From Clostridia bacterium (GTDB lineage: Bacteria; Bacillota; Clostridia; Christensenellales; Aristaeellaceae), in the NCBI GenBank assembly GCA_017481825.1, contig JAFUOR010000081.1, positions 1 to 37,249 on the forward strand: a stretch of DNA of 37,249 nt, read 5' to 3'. The notes beneath the pieces are model-generated. The model searched no databases and was not told where the DNA came from. It worked only from the letters and a program-made list of their open reading frames with translations. Positions 16,501 to 22,666 of this stretch are shown piece by piece (position 1 is the stretch's first letter; each line of letters opens with the position of its first letter). The position numbers and the translations under genes are program-made.

Positions 16501-17397
16501 CGTGAGGTAATACCCGACATGGTGCTCCAACATGCCTGGCTCCGCCTCCTGACACAGGCGAAGCGCTGTTTCGGCGATCTGCTCCTCACCGGCACGAAAC
16601 CGCTGCCCCAGCGCCGCACACTGCTTCCGGTAAAGGAGGCGGCTTTCCTGGGACATGCCCTCGTACAGCCCGGCAGGATCGTTCAGCAAACGCGTGTGCA
16701 GCGGGTCTACGGATTCAAGCGTGCGCGTCCAGTTCAAACGCCGGAGCAGATCGAAGCTTTCCGTCAGATGGCGCAGATGCTCCATGAATTTGGTGTTCCG
16801 GCGGGTGTGCTTGTGCGCGATTTCTTCTGCCGAGGTCTGGTGGTCTGCCAGCCAGTCATCGATGTCAGACAGCAGCTCCGACTGATGCAGCAGCCGGAGC
16901 TCCGTGAGAAGTGAAGAAAGCGCTGCGGGGGAGAGCTCCTGCTTCATCAAAGACTTCATGGGCTGACGAAGGCCGGCAAGGCGGTGCGCAAGACGGATGC
17001 CGGTCAGGCGGTCCCGCTCGTCCGCCTGCAGGAGCCGAAGCATCTCAGCCAGCTGCTCGGACAAAGCGGCGGCAAGGCAATGGGGCAGATAGAGACGCTC
17101 GTCAAGGGTTGTATTGCTAAGATCGCTGATGCAGGAAAGCATATCGGAGGCTGTGAAGGAATGCCCGGCCATTTCCCGTGCGTGAACCAGCATGCGCAGC
17201 ACGCCATCCTGCGTCAGCGGGAGCGGCTGCATGGAGGAAACCTCCCGCGCGGCATGCATCAGGGATTCCATGAGAGACGGTGCCTTTTCATGCAGCATGA
17301 TCATCACAGGAGAGACCGGTGCAGCCTGCGTCAAGCGCCGGAGCAGCCGCATGCATCGCCGGTTAATCCGTACCTGTCCGTGCCTGTTTGCATTCAT
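10561..17397 (-). CDS. Giant cyclic beta-1,2-glucan synthase (NdvB/ChvB)-like membrane protein with degenerate catalytic motifs
   Basis: 2278 residues without interruption; active NdvB proteins are roughly 2800. Order: N-terminal helical region (1-330); membrane pair about 333-370; glycosyltransferase-84-like domain about 390-665; further membrane segments about 690-725 and 785-825; glucoamylase-like domain about 845-1180 (TYDTQTLTPIDRSVDSLG, GLFGQSESGCWSFDM, FGLPGLSV, APYAAAL, GRYGYCDAID); carbohydrate-binding sandwiches; C-terminal GH94-like alpha barrel (RLMNRILPYQ to the end). The fold marks match, but key residues do not: where active enzymes have L-D-A-D-T this reads LTPEVMPLP (527-535); the H-R-W-A-R-G-D-W segment is HRQTRTAW (651-658); S-H-D is DAA; and the phosphorylase general-acid motif GDWNDGM is absent from residues 1992-2055. 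It may be a scaffold, a binding protein or a diverged enzyme. Its neighbour is the divergent LCP/kinase operon. Confidence 0.85.
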   Translation of the reverse strand: MNANRHGQVRINRRCMRLLRRLTQAAPVSPVMIMLHEKAPSLMESLMHAAREVSSMQPLPLTQDGVLRMLVHAREMAGHSFTASDMLSCISDLSNTTLDERLYLPHCLAAALSEQLAEMLRLLQADERDRLTGIRLAHRLAGLRQPMKSLMKQELSPAALSSLLTELRLLHQSELLSDIDDWLADHQTSAEEIAHKHTRRNTKFMEHLRHLTESFDLLRRLNWTRTLESVDPLHTRLLNDPAGLYEGMSQESRLLYRKQCAALGQRFRAGEEQIAETALRLCQEAEPGMLEHHVGYYLTESDGMALLHQSLGLRRGRLWLLVQRRRSSLRHAALWITTLALVIVYLHTRQPMLLLPFAGLLLGCVSRAVWQEKKTSALPAMSIPAVTQDLRTLVVLPAVLHDQHEAIRMVRKLVTLREAFPAIGVDCMLLGDYAPNITMRAGEDAVIIRAVTAAIDALDPEEGRFVYMQRSRIWDEKRRTYAPRDGRMGALTCICRLIAQGECEDVLDACSMAPALLHQRYAFVMALTPEVMPLPGMFDALLGCMSHPLNTRYPLPDGYRGYSIAIPDIRSDPRREGSAIRLLDMDAPRGFHSAGLIRPDAFLEAIDGQYAPGSLLDAAQLTGLLSGCIQTEADCIRDPAATVADRLKQLHRQTRTAWQLLPWLFPWVQTPEGMVHNPLDAASRHLVYEGLREALLPLCQLVLLAAASLLRSWPLALLSCFAPFLRTICSKRGWLRMLAGLALLPVRTVVSIRAVLRTIRQMLLRHSAQEEDLSADEQLQAMEVWSQGLAAALLLAVSIGYAPMFLPGIVLGGLFACFPLVHRYLDAPLPMPEVPSAGDVPLLEEAAAATWRYFTKCVTARTSYLPPCCVQVEPRRDTAPVTSPAAIGMYLLSCIAAKELRIIGPAEAARRMERTAATLSQLAFPLGLPCRTYDTQTLTPIDRSVDSLGCTLLLTGLMTCAQALRSDLPQLPASLHDLPGKLDAQSKRIELARLYDTSAQLFHPSLDAEGQSDDLIPYRADELILLSLTAAACSDVPPEHLRQLSSTRILTRHGALPLSRHGTATAYLLPGLFIPLDSRTARQVTACMTAQGAHGLFGQSESGCWSFDMSMQYLTHTFGLPGLSVGESDASPVFAPYAAALCLPYAGRETIRCLTHMRELGMLGRYGYCDAIDLRGSGSPALIRRYDTAHQGILLCAIAHVLADAPIQRYFTAIPKVEAALPLLHMEEDGLVLPARTWHSMPEDMQPVLARIADGTFAPVDAHLIGSSEGWMLVSAQGSSAMQIGQLPLTRFSGDAARLEGPQFYLADEGRIFRLNDPTLPGKTLFTSGSMRRECLCGSLQCVLTACVDPSGPRMVHVVEVTNLSTLDRTVTLADLLLPDLNAAPGALDIQRPHRHELTLHCLGADTAMHHAIQVDGTALSITVCTDETAFLGRGRTLRHPASLEEDAADLLVSSLEPCLSFRVQLALGGRGQATIVLTTGLSESSAVSPASTVSLSDMQACALLESIPVAAADRMRLSQLVGPVMWDMQPHQGSDAPTAMPASSLARLGIPADAPLLALLLQAADAAILWDALNFTAWLHLMHLPLRLCIVCTEATLPLAETALEESILDASSVILLPELPQETLHTLTAAARLVLISGAGTLEAQLQALRTPIPVQSAGTPIPAALPKGKVLHPSGYGGFDPETGDYLIRLDAGQTTPAPWENLLISHHLRATVDESGIRTPFAPFIRLVHQGTQFSPFDVRLPRVVQMGAGFTEWRTFTDALDIALTASLLPGHPAMLLALRIRNVARTASTLTVHIGARLPGFLTPVEGLVIASTPEERSTYLAGLEGGWQARCVPSMMAAGLQDEPCLTAPSSARGQTALLTLPLTIAPGASEEATCLIGYATSGDQAALALCDLRDQGASAMLRQIKGAWAAAIQRISIATPEDTLDRLMNRILPYQAMALPEASLDAVPALALMDARKARACLLLSASTDCGAPLPVAAAWYTRVTGDMAVLDAALPRTDETLWARCVSSIAEGDHLALYACDTLLSLREDAALRQRRQQLASTAERTWQDGHYGEALTLLPQLWAALAIGSTDRTRQAIEMVWTRLYDQQHGLVSDRESTDGLTLPGSVGNGAQDTRHAAWLLMALMHLHQDERAWELLRALNPIHHTDDILRTEEFRQAPYFLPGGMLAAPLDPGRAVSGGSGAAGWLYAAVLENMLGFCKRGNQVTLSPNVPADWDGYTIDWQEGSSTWHISLERGLTTLTLDGEERAGMTFTLTDDGRVHQVRAPLK

Positions 17398-17548
17398 CAG
17401 CCATCGTCTCCTTCACGTCGGTTTGCATTTATCCTGCCCGGAGATAAAGAAATGGATACGCGTTGTAAACAAATCGCGTCCATGGGAAATCTGGTGACTT
17501 ATCGGCTGAAATGCCCCTGTATCGTCTGCGAAGAATGCCTATAAAATA

Positions 17549-17577
17549 TTGACAGTCAGCAAATTGTGTAGTATACT
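17549..17577 (+). promoter_or_regulatory. Promoter of the LCP-Wzz-kinase operon
   Basis: TTGACA (17549-17554), 17-bp spacer, TATACT (17572-17577). The 150 bases between it and the divergent giant gene show no convincing second promoter. Confidence 0.85.
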
Positions 17578-17582
17578 ATGAA

Positions 17583-17616
17583 CTATCGTGGAGCCGACTG
17601 TCATGGCGCACGATAG
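17583..17616 (+). promoter_or_regulatory. Inverted repeat / 5'-UTR hairpin just after the LCP operon promoter
   Basis: CTATCGTG (17583-17590) is repeated inverted as CACGATAG (17609-17616), 18 bases apart. It begins at the expected transcription start and ends 14 bases before the LCP start codon, next to the purine-rich ribosome site gaggaaagag. It could be an operator or an mRNA-stabilising or translation-modulating hairpin. Confidence 0.6.
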
Positions 17617-17630
17617 AGAGGAAAGAGACG

Positions 17631-18701
17631 ATGCGCATGATGAATCAACTCAAGCGAATTGTTGTGATGCTGCTGGCCGTGCTGTTTATGTGCACGGGTG
17701 TTGCATCTGCGGAGTCCTTTGGCTTCCTGCCGACCAAGGAATACAATGGTCAGACTTATCAGGTTCGCCCGGAAGCCGAGCTGACCACAGTGCTTCTTAT
17801 CGGCTTTGACCATATCGATCATGGTGCTGTGGAGATTGACCAGTATGGTTACAGCAACGGCGGTCAGTCCGACTTCCTGTTGTGGCTGGTGTTTGACCAC
17901 AAGAACGAAACCATCCATCGCCTGCAGCTTGACCGTGACAGCATGACGCCTGTGAAGGTCTGGGGTCAGGACGGCACGTATTATGGCGCGCAGACTCGTC
18001 AGCTGTGCCTGTCTCACGCCTACGGCCATACGCTGGAAGAGAACAATGCCAATGCCATCTGGGCTGTGGAGAACCTGCTGGGCGTGACCAATGCCACTGA
18101 TGGCGTGGGTGTTGACTGGTATATGACCATGGATATCAGCGGCATCAACAAGCTCAATGAGATCCTTGGCGGCGTTACGGTTCCGATCGAGGATGATTTC
18201 TCCAAGATGGACACTTCTCTGGTGCAGGGAACCACCGTCAAGCTGACTGGCACGCAGGCGGAAACCTATGTCCGCGGCCGCATGACAGTGGTTAATGACC
18301 CCACCAACAAGAACCGCATGGCTCGCCAGCGTCATTACATGACGGGCGCTGCGCAGATCCTCAAGGAGAAGCTGACGGAGGATATCAACTTCGCCAATAC
18401 GCTGCTCAATGAGATGGGCATCATCTATGACAAGTCTACCGAGCTGGGCAGCGAATTCGGCTTCACCACCAACGATTATGTCGGCACGCCCGTGTCGGAG
18501 ATTCCCTCCGCCTATCTGATGACCAATGAGTCCATGGATCGTATCGTGTCCCTGCTGGCGCGCGTGATCAACTACGAGCTTCTCGAAACCGAAACGCTGC
18601 CCGGCGAGCACACCAAGATCGACGGCTATGCTGCGTTCCTTGTTGAGGAAGGCTCTGCCGAGGCTTGGGTGATGGACACGTACTACGTCCCCGTGAACTG
18701 A
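17631..18701 (+). CDS. LytR-CpsA-Psr (LCP) family phosphotransferase
   Basis: 356 residues from the ATG at 17631 (an in-frame ATG at 17637 is also possible). Residues 1-27 are a signal peptide or signal anchor with a hydrophobic run and A-S-A. The LCP core shows T-T-V-L-L-I-G-F-D, then G-Q-S-D-F-L-L-W-L-V-F near residue 80, then L-Q-L-D-R-D-S-M near residue 100, and A-E-T-Y-V-R-G-R-M with N-R-M-A-R-Q-R-H near residues 210-235, which supply the arginines that hold the polyprenyl pyrophosphate. LCP proteins move undecaprenyl-linked glycopolymers onto peptidoglycan outside the membrane. It is first in an operon with a Wzz-like protein, a BY-kinase and a phosphatase. A sequence like WxQDGTYYGAQ replaces the usual I-N-A-A/Y region, so it is a diverged member. 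Confidence 0.88.
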   Translation: MRMMNQLKRIVVMLLAVLFMCTGVASAESFGFLPTKEYNGQTYQVRPEAELTTVLLIGFDHIDHGAVEIDQYGYSNGGQSDFLLWLVFDHKNETIHRLQLDRDSMTPVKVWGQDGTYYGAQTRQLCLSHAYGHTLEENNANAIWAVENLLGVTNATDGVGVDWYMTMDISGINKLNEILGGVTVPIEDDFSKMDTSLVQGTTVKLTGTQAETYVRGRMTVVNDPTNKNRMARQRHYMTGAAQILKEKLTEDINFANTLLNEMGIIYDKSTELGSEFGFTTNDYVGTPVSEIPSAYLMTNESMDRIVSLLARVINYELLETETLPGEHTKIDGYAAFLVEEGSAEAWVMDTYYVPVN

Positions 18702-18767
18702 TGGTTTCCTGTTTGCTACGTATGAAAGCGCTGCCTAAGCGTAACGACACACGTTTGGAGGATTGAC

Positions 18768-19550
18768 ATGGCTTCTGCTGCAAAGAGCAACCGTGAGCTG
18801 AATGCCCGCGAGGAGCTGCTCATGAAGGAAGAAGAATCGGGCGAGCTGGAAATCGATCTGGTCGCGCTCATGTATCGCCTGCTTGAAAAGGCGAAATGGA
18901 TCGTGGCGGCGGCGCTGCTTTGCACGCTGCTGATGGGTATCTTTACCGCGAATTTTATCACTCCTCTCTATGAATCCACGGCTAAGCTGTATGTGGCAAA
19001 CACCAGCAGCGGCACGCTGGACCTGACCGCGCTGAACCTGGGTACTTCGCTGGCCAATGACTATATGCAGGTTTTCGACAACTGGCACGTCCACGAGGCC
19101 GTCCGTCAGCGTCTGGGGCTGAACTACTCCTACAAGGAGCTCGGCGATATGCTGGCAACCGCCAATCCTACCAGCACGCGCATCCTGAGCATTACCGTGA
19201 CTTCGCCTGATCCCCAGGAGGCCAAGGACATGGCGATGACCTATGCGCAGGTTGCGGTGGAGTTCATCGCGGCAAAGATGAATGCTGATAAGCCCACGAT
19301 TTTCGAGGAGCCCCGCGTTCCTGAAAATCCTGCGTCTCCCAGCATGGTTAAGAACCTGATCCTGGGCTTCCTGCTGGGCGCTGTGGTGGCTGCGGCGATC
19401 ATCGTCGTGCAGTTCATCGCGGATGACCGTATCCGTAATTCCGATCGCCTGGAGAAGCAGTTGGGTCTGGCCACGCTGGGTATGATGCCCGTCCAGGAAA
19501 AGAAGAGCAAGGGTAAGAATACGACGAAGAAGGGTGGGGAGCAGAAATGA
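18768..19550 (+). CDS. Wzz-type chain-length determinant / BY-kinase activator membrane protein
   Basis: 260 residues, ATG at 18768 after TGGAGGA. An acidic N-terminal tail (about 1-40) leads into a first membrane segment at about 44-64 and a second at about 197-216, with the external helical domain between them. The T-P-L-Y-E-S-T-A-K-L-Y segment after the first segment and the E-P-R-V-P-E-N-P-A-S-P-S proline motif before the second are diagnostic of Wzz/CapA/YveK proteins. In Gram-positive capsule systems this protein sets polymer length and activates the cytoplasmic tyrosine kinase through its C-terminal tail, which is Lys-rich here. The stop overlaps the start of the kinase gene (ATGA). 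Confidence 0.92.
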   Translation: MASAAKSNRELNAREELLMKEEESGELEIDLVALMYRLLEKAKWIVAAALLCTLLMGIFTANFITPLYESTAKLYVANTSSGTLDLTALNLGTSLANDYMQVFDNWHVHEAVRQRLGLNYSYKELGDMLATANPTSTRILSITVTSPDPQEAKDMAMTYAQVAVEFIAAKMNADKPTIFEEPRVPENPASPSMVKNLILGFLLGAVVAAAIIVVQFIADDRIRNSDRLEKQLGLATLGMMPVQEKKSKGKNTTKKGGEQK

Positions 19551-20269
19551 GGCAGGCGATCATTCATGAGAAGCTGACGCTTGATTACGCTGGCGAAGAA
19601 GCGCTGAACTCCATCTGTACCAACCTGATGTTTGCCGGCCGCGATGTGAAGAAGGTCGTTTTCACCTCTAACCTGCAGAGTGAAGGCAAGAGCTGGATGA
19701 CCATGCATGTCATGGCGAACATGGCGCATCGTGGCCGCCGCGTGGTGCTGATTGATGCCGATATGCGCCGCTCCTTCATCATGCAGCGCTACAAGATCGA
19801 GGTGGATGGCGAGGTGCTGGGTCTGGCCCATTATCTGACCGGCCAGTGCGATCTGGACAGCGCCATTTACGAGACCAACCTGAACGGTGCCTGCATCATC
19901 CCCGCTGGCCGCGATGTCAGCAACCCCGTGTCGCTGATTGATTCCCCTTATTTCAGCGCGATGCTCGATGAGCTCGCCATGCATTTCGACATGGTTATCG
20001 TGGATGCGCCGCCCATTGGCATGGTCATTGATGCTGCTGAAATTGCCAGCTCCTGTGACGGCACGGTCATTGTGACGGAGTACAACAAGACCCGTCTACG
20101 CGAGGTTGCGGAGTGTAAGCGCCAGATGGAGCAGTCGGGCACGCCGGTGCTGGGCTGCATCATCAACAAGGTGGCCTTTGATACCATCAGCGCGAAGAAA
20201 TACTACAACAAGTCGTATTACAGCCACTACCGCAGCGGCTACTATCGCAAGGATCCCAACGAAGATTAA
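19547..20269 (+). CDS. Bacterial tyrosine kinase (BY-kinase, CpsD/CapB/YwqD type)
   Basis: 240 residues, translationally coupled (ATGA at 19547) to the Wzz-like gene. Walker A is SNLQSEGKSW (residues 41-50, Lys48), with Trp where Thr or Ser normally follows the lysine-serine pair. Walker A' is VLIDADMRR (67-75) and Walker B is VIVDAPP (150-156). The E-A-L-N-S-I-C-T-N-L segment before the P loop is the usual oligomerisation helix. The C-terminus carries a cluster of seven tyrosines (residues 219-233: KYYNKSYYSHYRSGYY), the autophosphorylation site of the family. Phosphorylation cycles with the downstream phosphatase control polymer synthesis. No Wzx, Wzy or glycosyltransferase genes lie nearby, so the targets must be elsewhere. 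Confidence 0.94.
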   Translation: MRQAIIHEKLTLDYAGEEALNSICTNLMFAGRDVKKVVFTSNLQSEGKSWMTMHVMANMAHRGRRVVLIDADMRRSFIMQRYKIEVDGEVLGLAHYLTGQCDLDSAIYETNLNGACIIPAGRDVSNPVSLIDSPYFSAMLDELAMHFDMVIVDAPPIGMVIDAAEIASSCDGTVIVTEYNKTRLREVAECKRQMEQSGTPVLGCIINKVAFDTISAKKYYNKSYYSHYRSGYYRKDPNED

Positions 20270-20275
20270 CGCATC

Positions 20276-20315
20276 GGCCGCACGCATGCCAGGAATGGTG
20301 ACGTGCGGCCTTTTA
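20276..20315 (+). terminator. Intra-operon hairpin terminator between kinase and phosphatase genes
   Basis: GGCCGCACG (20276-20284) pairs perfectly with CGTGCGGCC (20302-20310), followed by TTTTA. It begins 6 bases after the kinase stop and ends 15 bases before the phosphatase start. It probably lowers read-through into the phosphatase gene. Confidence 0.82.
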
Positions 20316-20329
20316 TCGGAAGGTTGTTT

Positions 20330-21046
20330 ATGGACAAGTTTGTTGATATTCACCATCATATTGTGTACGGTGTGGATGACGGTGCGCGCTCCTTTGAGGA
20401 TATGCAGAAGATGCTCCTTCGCGCGGCCTCGGAGAATGTCGGCGACATCATCTGCACCTCTCACGGTACGCCTGGCGGTCATCCTTTCCCGGCGGATGCA
20501 TATATCGAGCATCTGGCGAAAGGGCAGGCCTGGGCTGATGAACAGGGGCTGGAGATCAGGCTGCACAATGGCTGCGAGATCCTTTATACGGACGCCAGCC
20601 CCCGTCTGTTGAAGGAAGGCCATTTCCCGTCCCTCAATGATACATGGAATGTCCTGGTGGAGTTCTCGCCGGATGCGGAATTCAAGCGCCTCTGTGAAGC
20701 TGCGCGCATGCTGGGTAACGTTGGCTTCCAGGTGATCTTCGCTCATGTGGAGCGCTACTCGGCCCTGCGCAACTTCAAAAATGTTCAGGAACTGCGCGAG
20801 GAATATGGCGTCTACATGCAAATGAACAGCAACACGGTTACGACGAAGAAGGGCTTCTTTACAGACCGTTGGGTGCGTCACATGCTGGACGAGGGTTTCA
20901 TTGACTGCATTGGCACTGATGCCCATAACACCTCGTCCCGCCCGTGCTCCATGAAGCTGTGCCATGAGATGCTCAAGGCCCGTTACGGCCAGGACACTGC
21001 TGACGAAATGTGCGGAGGCTTTGCCAGAAACCTGCTGGGTCTGTAA
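20330..21046 (+). CDS. PHP-type protein tyrosine phosphatase (CpsB/CapC/YwqE type)
   Basis: 238 residues from the ATG at 20330, six bases after GGAAGG; an upstream ATG at 20303 lies inside the terminator stem and is rejected. The metal-binding motif at the start, D-I-H-H-H with G-V-D-D-G-A-R-S, is typical of the PHP phosphatases of Gram-positive capsule loci, as are T-S-H-G-T-P, A-H-V-E-R-Y near residue 140 and G-T-D-A-H-N near residue 195. It removes phosphate from the tyrosine cluster of the BY-kinase, resetting polymer assembly. It is the last gene of the operon and is separated from the kinase by a hairpin terminator. Confidence 0.93.
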   Translation: MDKFVDIHHHIVYGVDDGARSFEDMQKMLLRAASENVGDIICTSHGTPGGHPFPADAYIEHLAKGQAWADEQGLEIRLHNGCEILYTDASPRLLKEGHFPSLNDTWNVLVEFSPDAEFKRLCEAARMLGNVGFQVIFAHVERYSALRNFKNVQELREEYGVYMQMNSNTVTTKKGFFTDRWVRHMLDEGFIDCIGTDAHNTSSRPCSMKLCHEMLKARYGQDTADEMCGGFARNLLGL

Positions 21047-21077
21047 ACCGGCTGGAGCGCGCAGCAAAAAATCAGAA

Positions 21078-21117
21078 GGAGCACGGCTGAAAGCGATAGC
21101 CGTGCTCCCTGTTTTGT
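21078..21117 (+). terminator. Terminator of the polysaccharide control operon
   Basis: GGAGCACGGCT (21078-21088) pairs with AGCCGTGCTCC (21098-21108), an 11-bp perfect stem, followed by CTGTTTTGTATTT. Confidence 0.88.
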
Positions 21118-21147
21118 ATTTCATTGGACGCTGTGGAGGGAAAGTCG

Positions 21148-21465
21148 ATGGATGGAAAGACGACCATCAAGTATCTGCAGAATTGGCTGCGGCAAAAGGA
21201 TTACCATCCTGAGCTGCAAAAGGACTATTTCCTGAAGCTCGCAGAAGAGGTAGGGGAGCTTTCCCGTGCTATGCGGAAGGGACAGAAAGCACCGGATGGT
21301 GAAAATATCAAGGGAACCATTGATGAGGAAATCTGGGACGTGATTTACTATGCGCTGGCGATTGCGAATCTGTACGATATCGATGTGGAGCAGGTGATCA
21401 AGCGCAAGGCGGAGATGAACGAAAGCCGGTATCCGTCGGCGGTGAAGTTTGAGGAAAATCGATAG
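21148..21465 (+). CDS. MazG-like all-alpha NTP pyrophosphohydrolase
   Basis: 105 residues from the ATG at 21148, seven bases after GGAGGG; the in-frame TTG at 21124 precedes the ribosome site and is rejected. The protein is a single MazG-fold domain: L-A-E-E-V-G-E-L-S-R-A near residues 32-42 supplies the first metal-binding acidic pair, and I-D-E-E-I-W-D-V-I-Y-Y near 63-73 the second. Such enzymes cleave nucleoside triphosphates to the monophosphate and pyrophosphate, cleaning the nucleotide pool; the substrate cannot be read from sequence. It stands alone between two terminators. Confidence 0.87.
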   Translation: MDGKTTIKYLQNWLRQKDYHPELQKDYFLKLAEEVGELSRAMRKGQKAPDGENIKGTIDEEIWDVIYYALAIANLYDIDVEQVIKRKAEMNESRYPSAVKFEENR

Positions 21466-21498
21466 GATCAACAGGCCACTGTGGCACTGGATTATGAT

Positions 21499-21534
21499 AA
21501 TCCCCAGGGCGTTTTGCCTTGGGGATTGTGTTTT
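21499..21534 (+). terminator. Terminator of the MazG-like gene
   Basis: AATCCCCAGGGC (21499-21510) pairs with GCCTTGGGGATT (21516-21527) with one G-T wobble, followed by GTGTTTT. It also separates this gene from the convergent DUF554 gene. Confidence 0.85.
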
Positions 21535-21541
21535 GCCCGGT

Positions 21542-22240
21542 TCAGGGCATCAACGGCGCCAGATAGGGCACATACAGGATGGGCATGAAGATAGCAGGGA
21601 GCATGTTGCCGACAGGGATTCGCTTCTGGTCGTAGATCATGTTCAGGCCGATGCCCGCGATCAGGAGGCCGCCGACGGCGCTCATTTCGTTGATAACAGC
21701 ATCGGAGAGGAAGGGGCCGACCCAGGACGCCATCAGCGTGATCGCGCCCTGATAGAGCAGCACAGCCACGGCAGAAAGGCCCACGCCGACGCCCATGCTG
21801 CTGGCGAAGAAGATGGCGCTCACGCCGTCCAGGACGGACTTGGCAATCAGCGTTGTGGCGTCGCCGCTCAGTCCGTCCTCCAGGGAGCCGACGATGGCCA
21901 TGGAGCCCACGCAGAACAGCAGTGACGCGCTCACAAAGCCCTTGGCGAGACTGCCGTCCGCCTTGCTGCCGGAGACGCGGTTCTCAATGGAAGCGCCCAG
22001 ATCGCCCAGTCGGCGCTCGATATCGATCCATGCGCCCAGGAGGCTGCCTACCACCATGCAGATGATCACGCCGATGGCGCTGGTGGTCTGGAAGGCGCCC
22101 GTCAGGCCGATCAGCACGACGCACAATCCCTGCCCCTGCATGACCGTATCGCGCATTCTCTCCGGAATGCCCTTGCGCAGCAGCAGGCCGATGGCGGTGC
22201 CCAGGAGTACGGTGGCAACGTTGATCAGCGTTCCCGTCAT
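21542..22240 (-). CDS. DUF554 family membrane protein
   Basis: 232 residues from the ATG at 22240, six bases after GGAGTG; a GTG three codons upstream overlaps that site. The N-terminus G-T-L-I-N-V-A-T-V-L-L-G and the following G-L-L-L-R-K-G-I-P segment match the DUF554 (YdfK/YqgA) family. About seven hydrophobic segments rich in Gly and Ala fill the protein, with a short hydrophilic loop (about residues 85-100). It is an inner-membrane protein of unknown function, suspected to be a transporter. No clear promoter is visible; the rpmA terminator lies between it and the upstream ribosomal genes. Confidence 0.9.
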   Translation of the reverse strand: MTGTLINVATVLLGTAIGLLLRKGIPERMRDTVMQGQGLCVVLIGLTGAFQTTSAIGVIICMVVGSLLGAWIDIERRLGDLGASIENRVSGSKADGSLAKGFVSASLLFCVGSMAIVGSLEDGLSGDATTLIAKSVLDGVSAIFFASSMGVGVGLSAVAVLLYQGAITLMASWVGPFLSDAVINEMSAVGGLLIAGIGLNMIYDQKRIPVGNMLPAIFMPILYVPYLAPLMP

Positions 22241-22279
22241 GGGAATCACTCCAATCTGTGTAAAGTAGGGGAGAATCGG

Positions 22280-22316
22280 AAAAAGCCTGCCCGAGCGAAA
22301 TGCATCGGACAGGCTT
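22280..22316 (-). terminator. Terminator of the rplU-prp-rpmA operon
   Basis: On the minus strand aagcctgtccga pairs with tcgggcaggctt (22305-22316 with 22283-22294) with one G-U wobble, then a run of five T. The wobble would be a C-A mismatch on the plus strand, so it works in the rpmA direction. Confidence 0.85.
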
Positions 22317-22330
22317 TGTTGGTGCGTTGC

Positions 22331-22627
22331 TTATTCAGCAGCAGCAGTCTCAACGGGGTAGACAGAGACCTGCTTCTTGTCGCGGCCCAGACGCTCGAAA
22401 CGAACGGTGCCGTTGACCAGCGCGAACAGGGTGTCATCCTTGCCGATGCCCACGTTCTTGCCGGGATGGAACTTGGTGCCGCGCTGACGGACAAGAATGT
22501 TGCCAGCCAGGGCGTACTGACCGTCAGCACGCTTCGGGCCAAGACGCTTGGATTCGCTGTCGCGGCCGTTACGGGTAGAACCCACGCCCTTCTTATGAGC
22601 GAACAGCTGAAGATTGAACTTAATCAT
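22331..22627 (-). CDS. rpmA: Ribosomal protein L27 (bL27) with cleavable N-terminal extension
   Basis: 98 residues with the canonical bL27 core ([19 protein letters not shown], then [11 protein letters not shown] and G-K-D-D-T-L-F-A-L). Before it stands the Firmicutes-type extension [10 protein letters not shown], which must be removed after F-A by the Prp protease so that the mature N-terminus can reach the peptidyl-transferase centre. The prp gene lies directly upstream. The ATG at 22627 is preceded by GGAGG. The tail is short and ends in A-A-A-E. Confidence 0.97.
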   Translation of the reverse strand: MIKFNLQLFAHKKGVGSTRNGRDSESKRLGPKRADGQYALAGNILVRQRGTKFHPGKNVGIGKDDTLFALVNGTVRFERLGRDKKQVSVYPVETAAAE

Positions 22628-22666
22628 CTTATGATCCTCCGATTATCAGATTTTGATGGTCGTTTC

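Noticed and set aside
11665-16914. Several long plus-strand open frames (near 11665, 13078 and 15622)
   Set aside because: Antisense shadows of the NdvB-like gene; composition is that of reverse-complemented coding DNA and none has motifs or a proper start.
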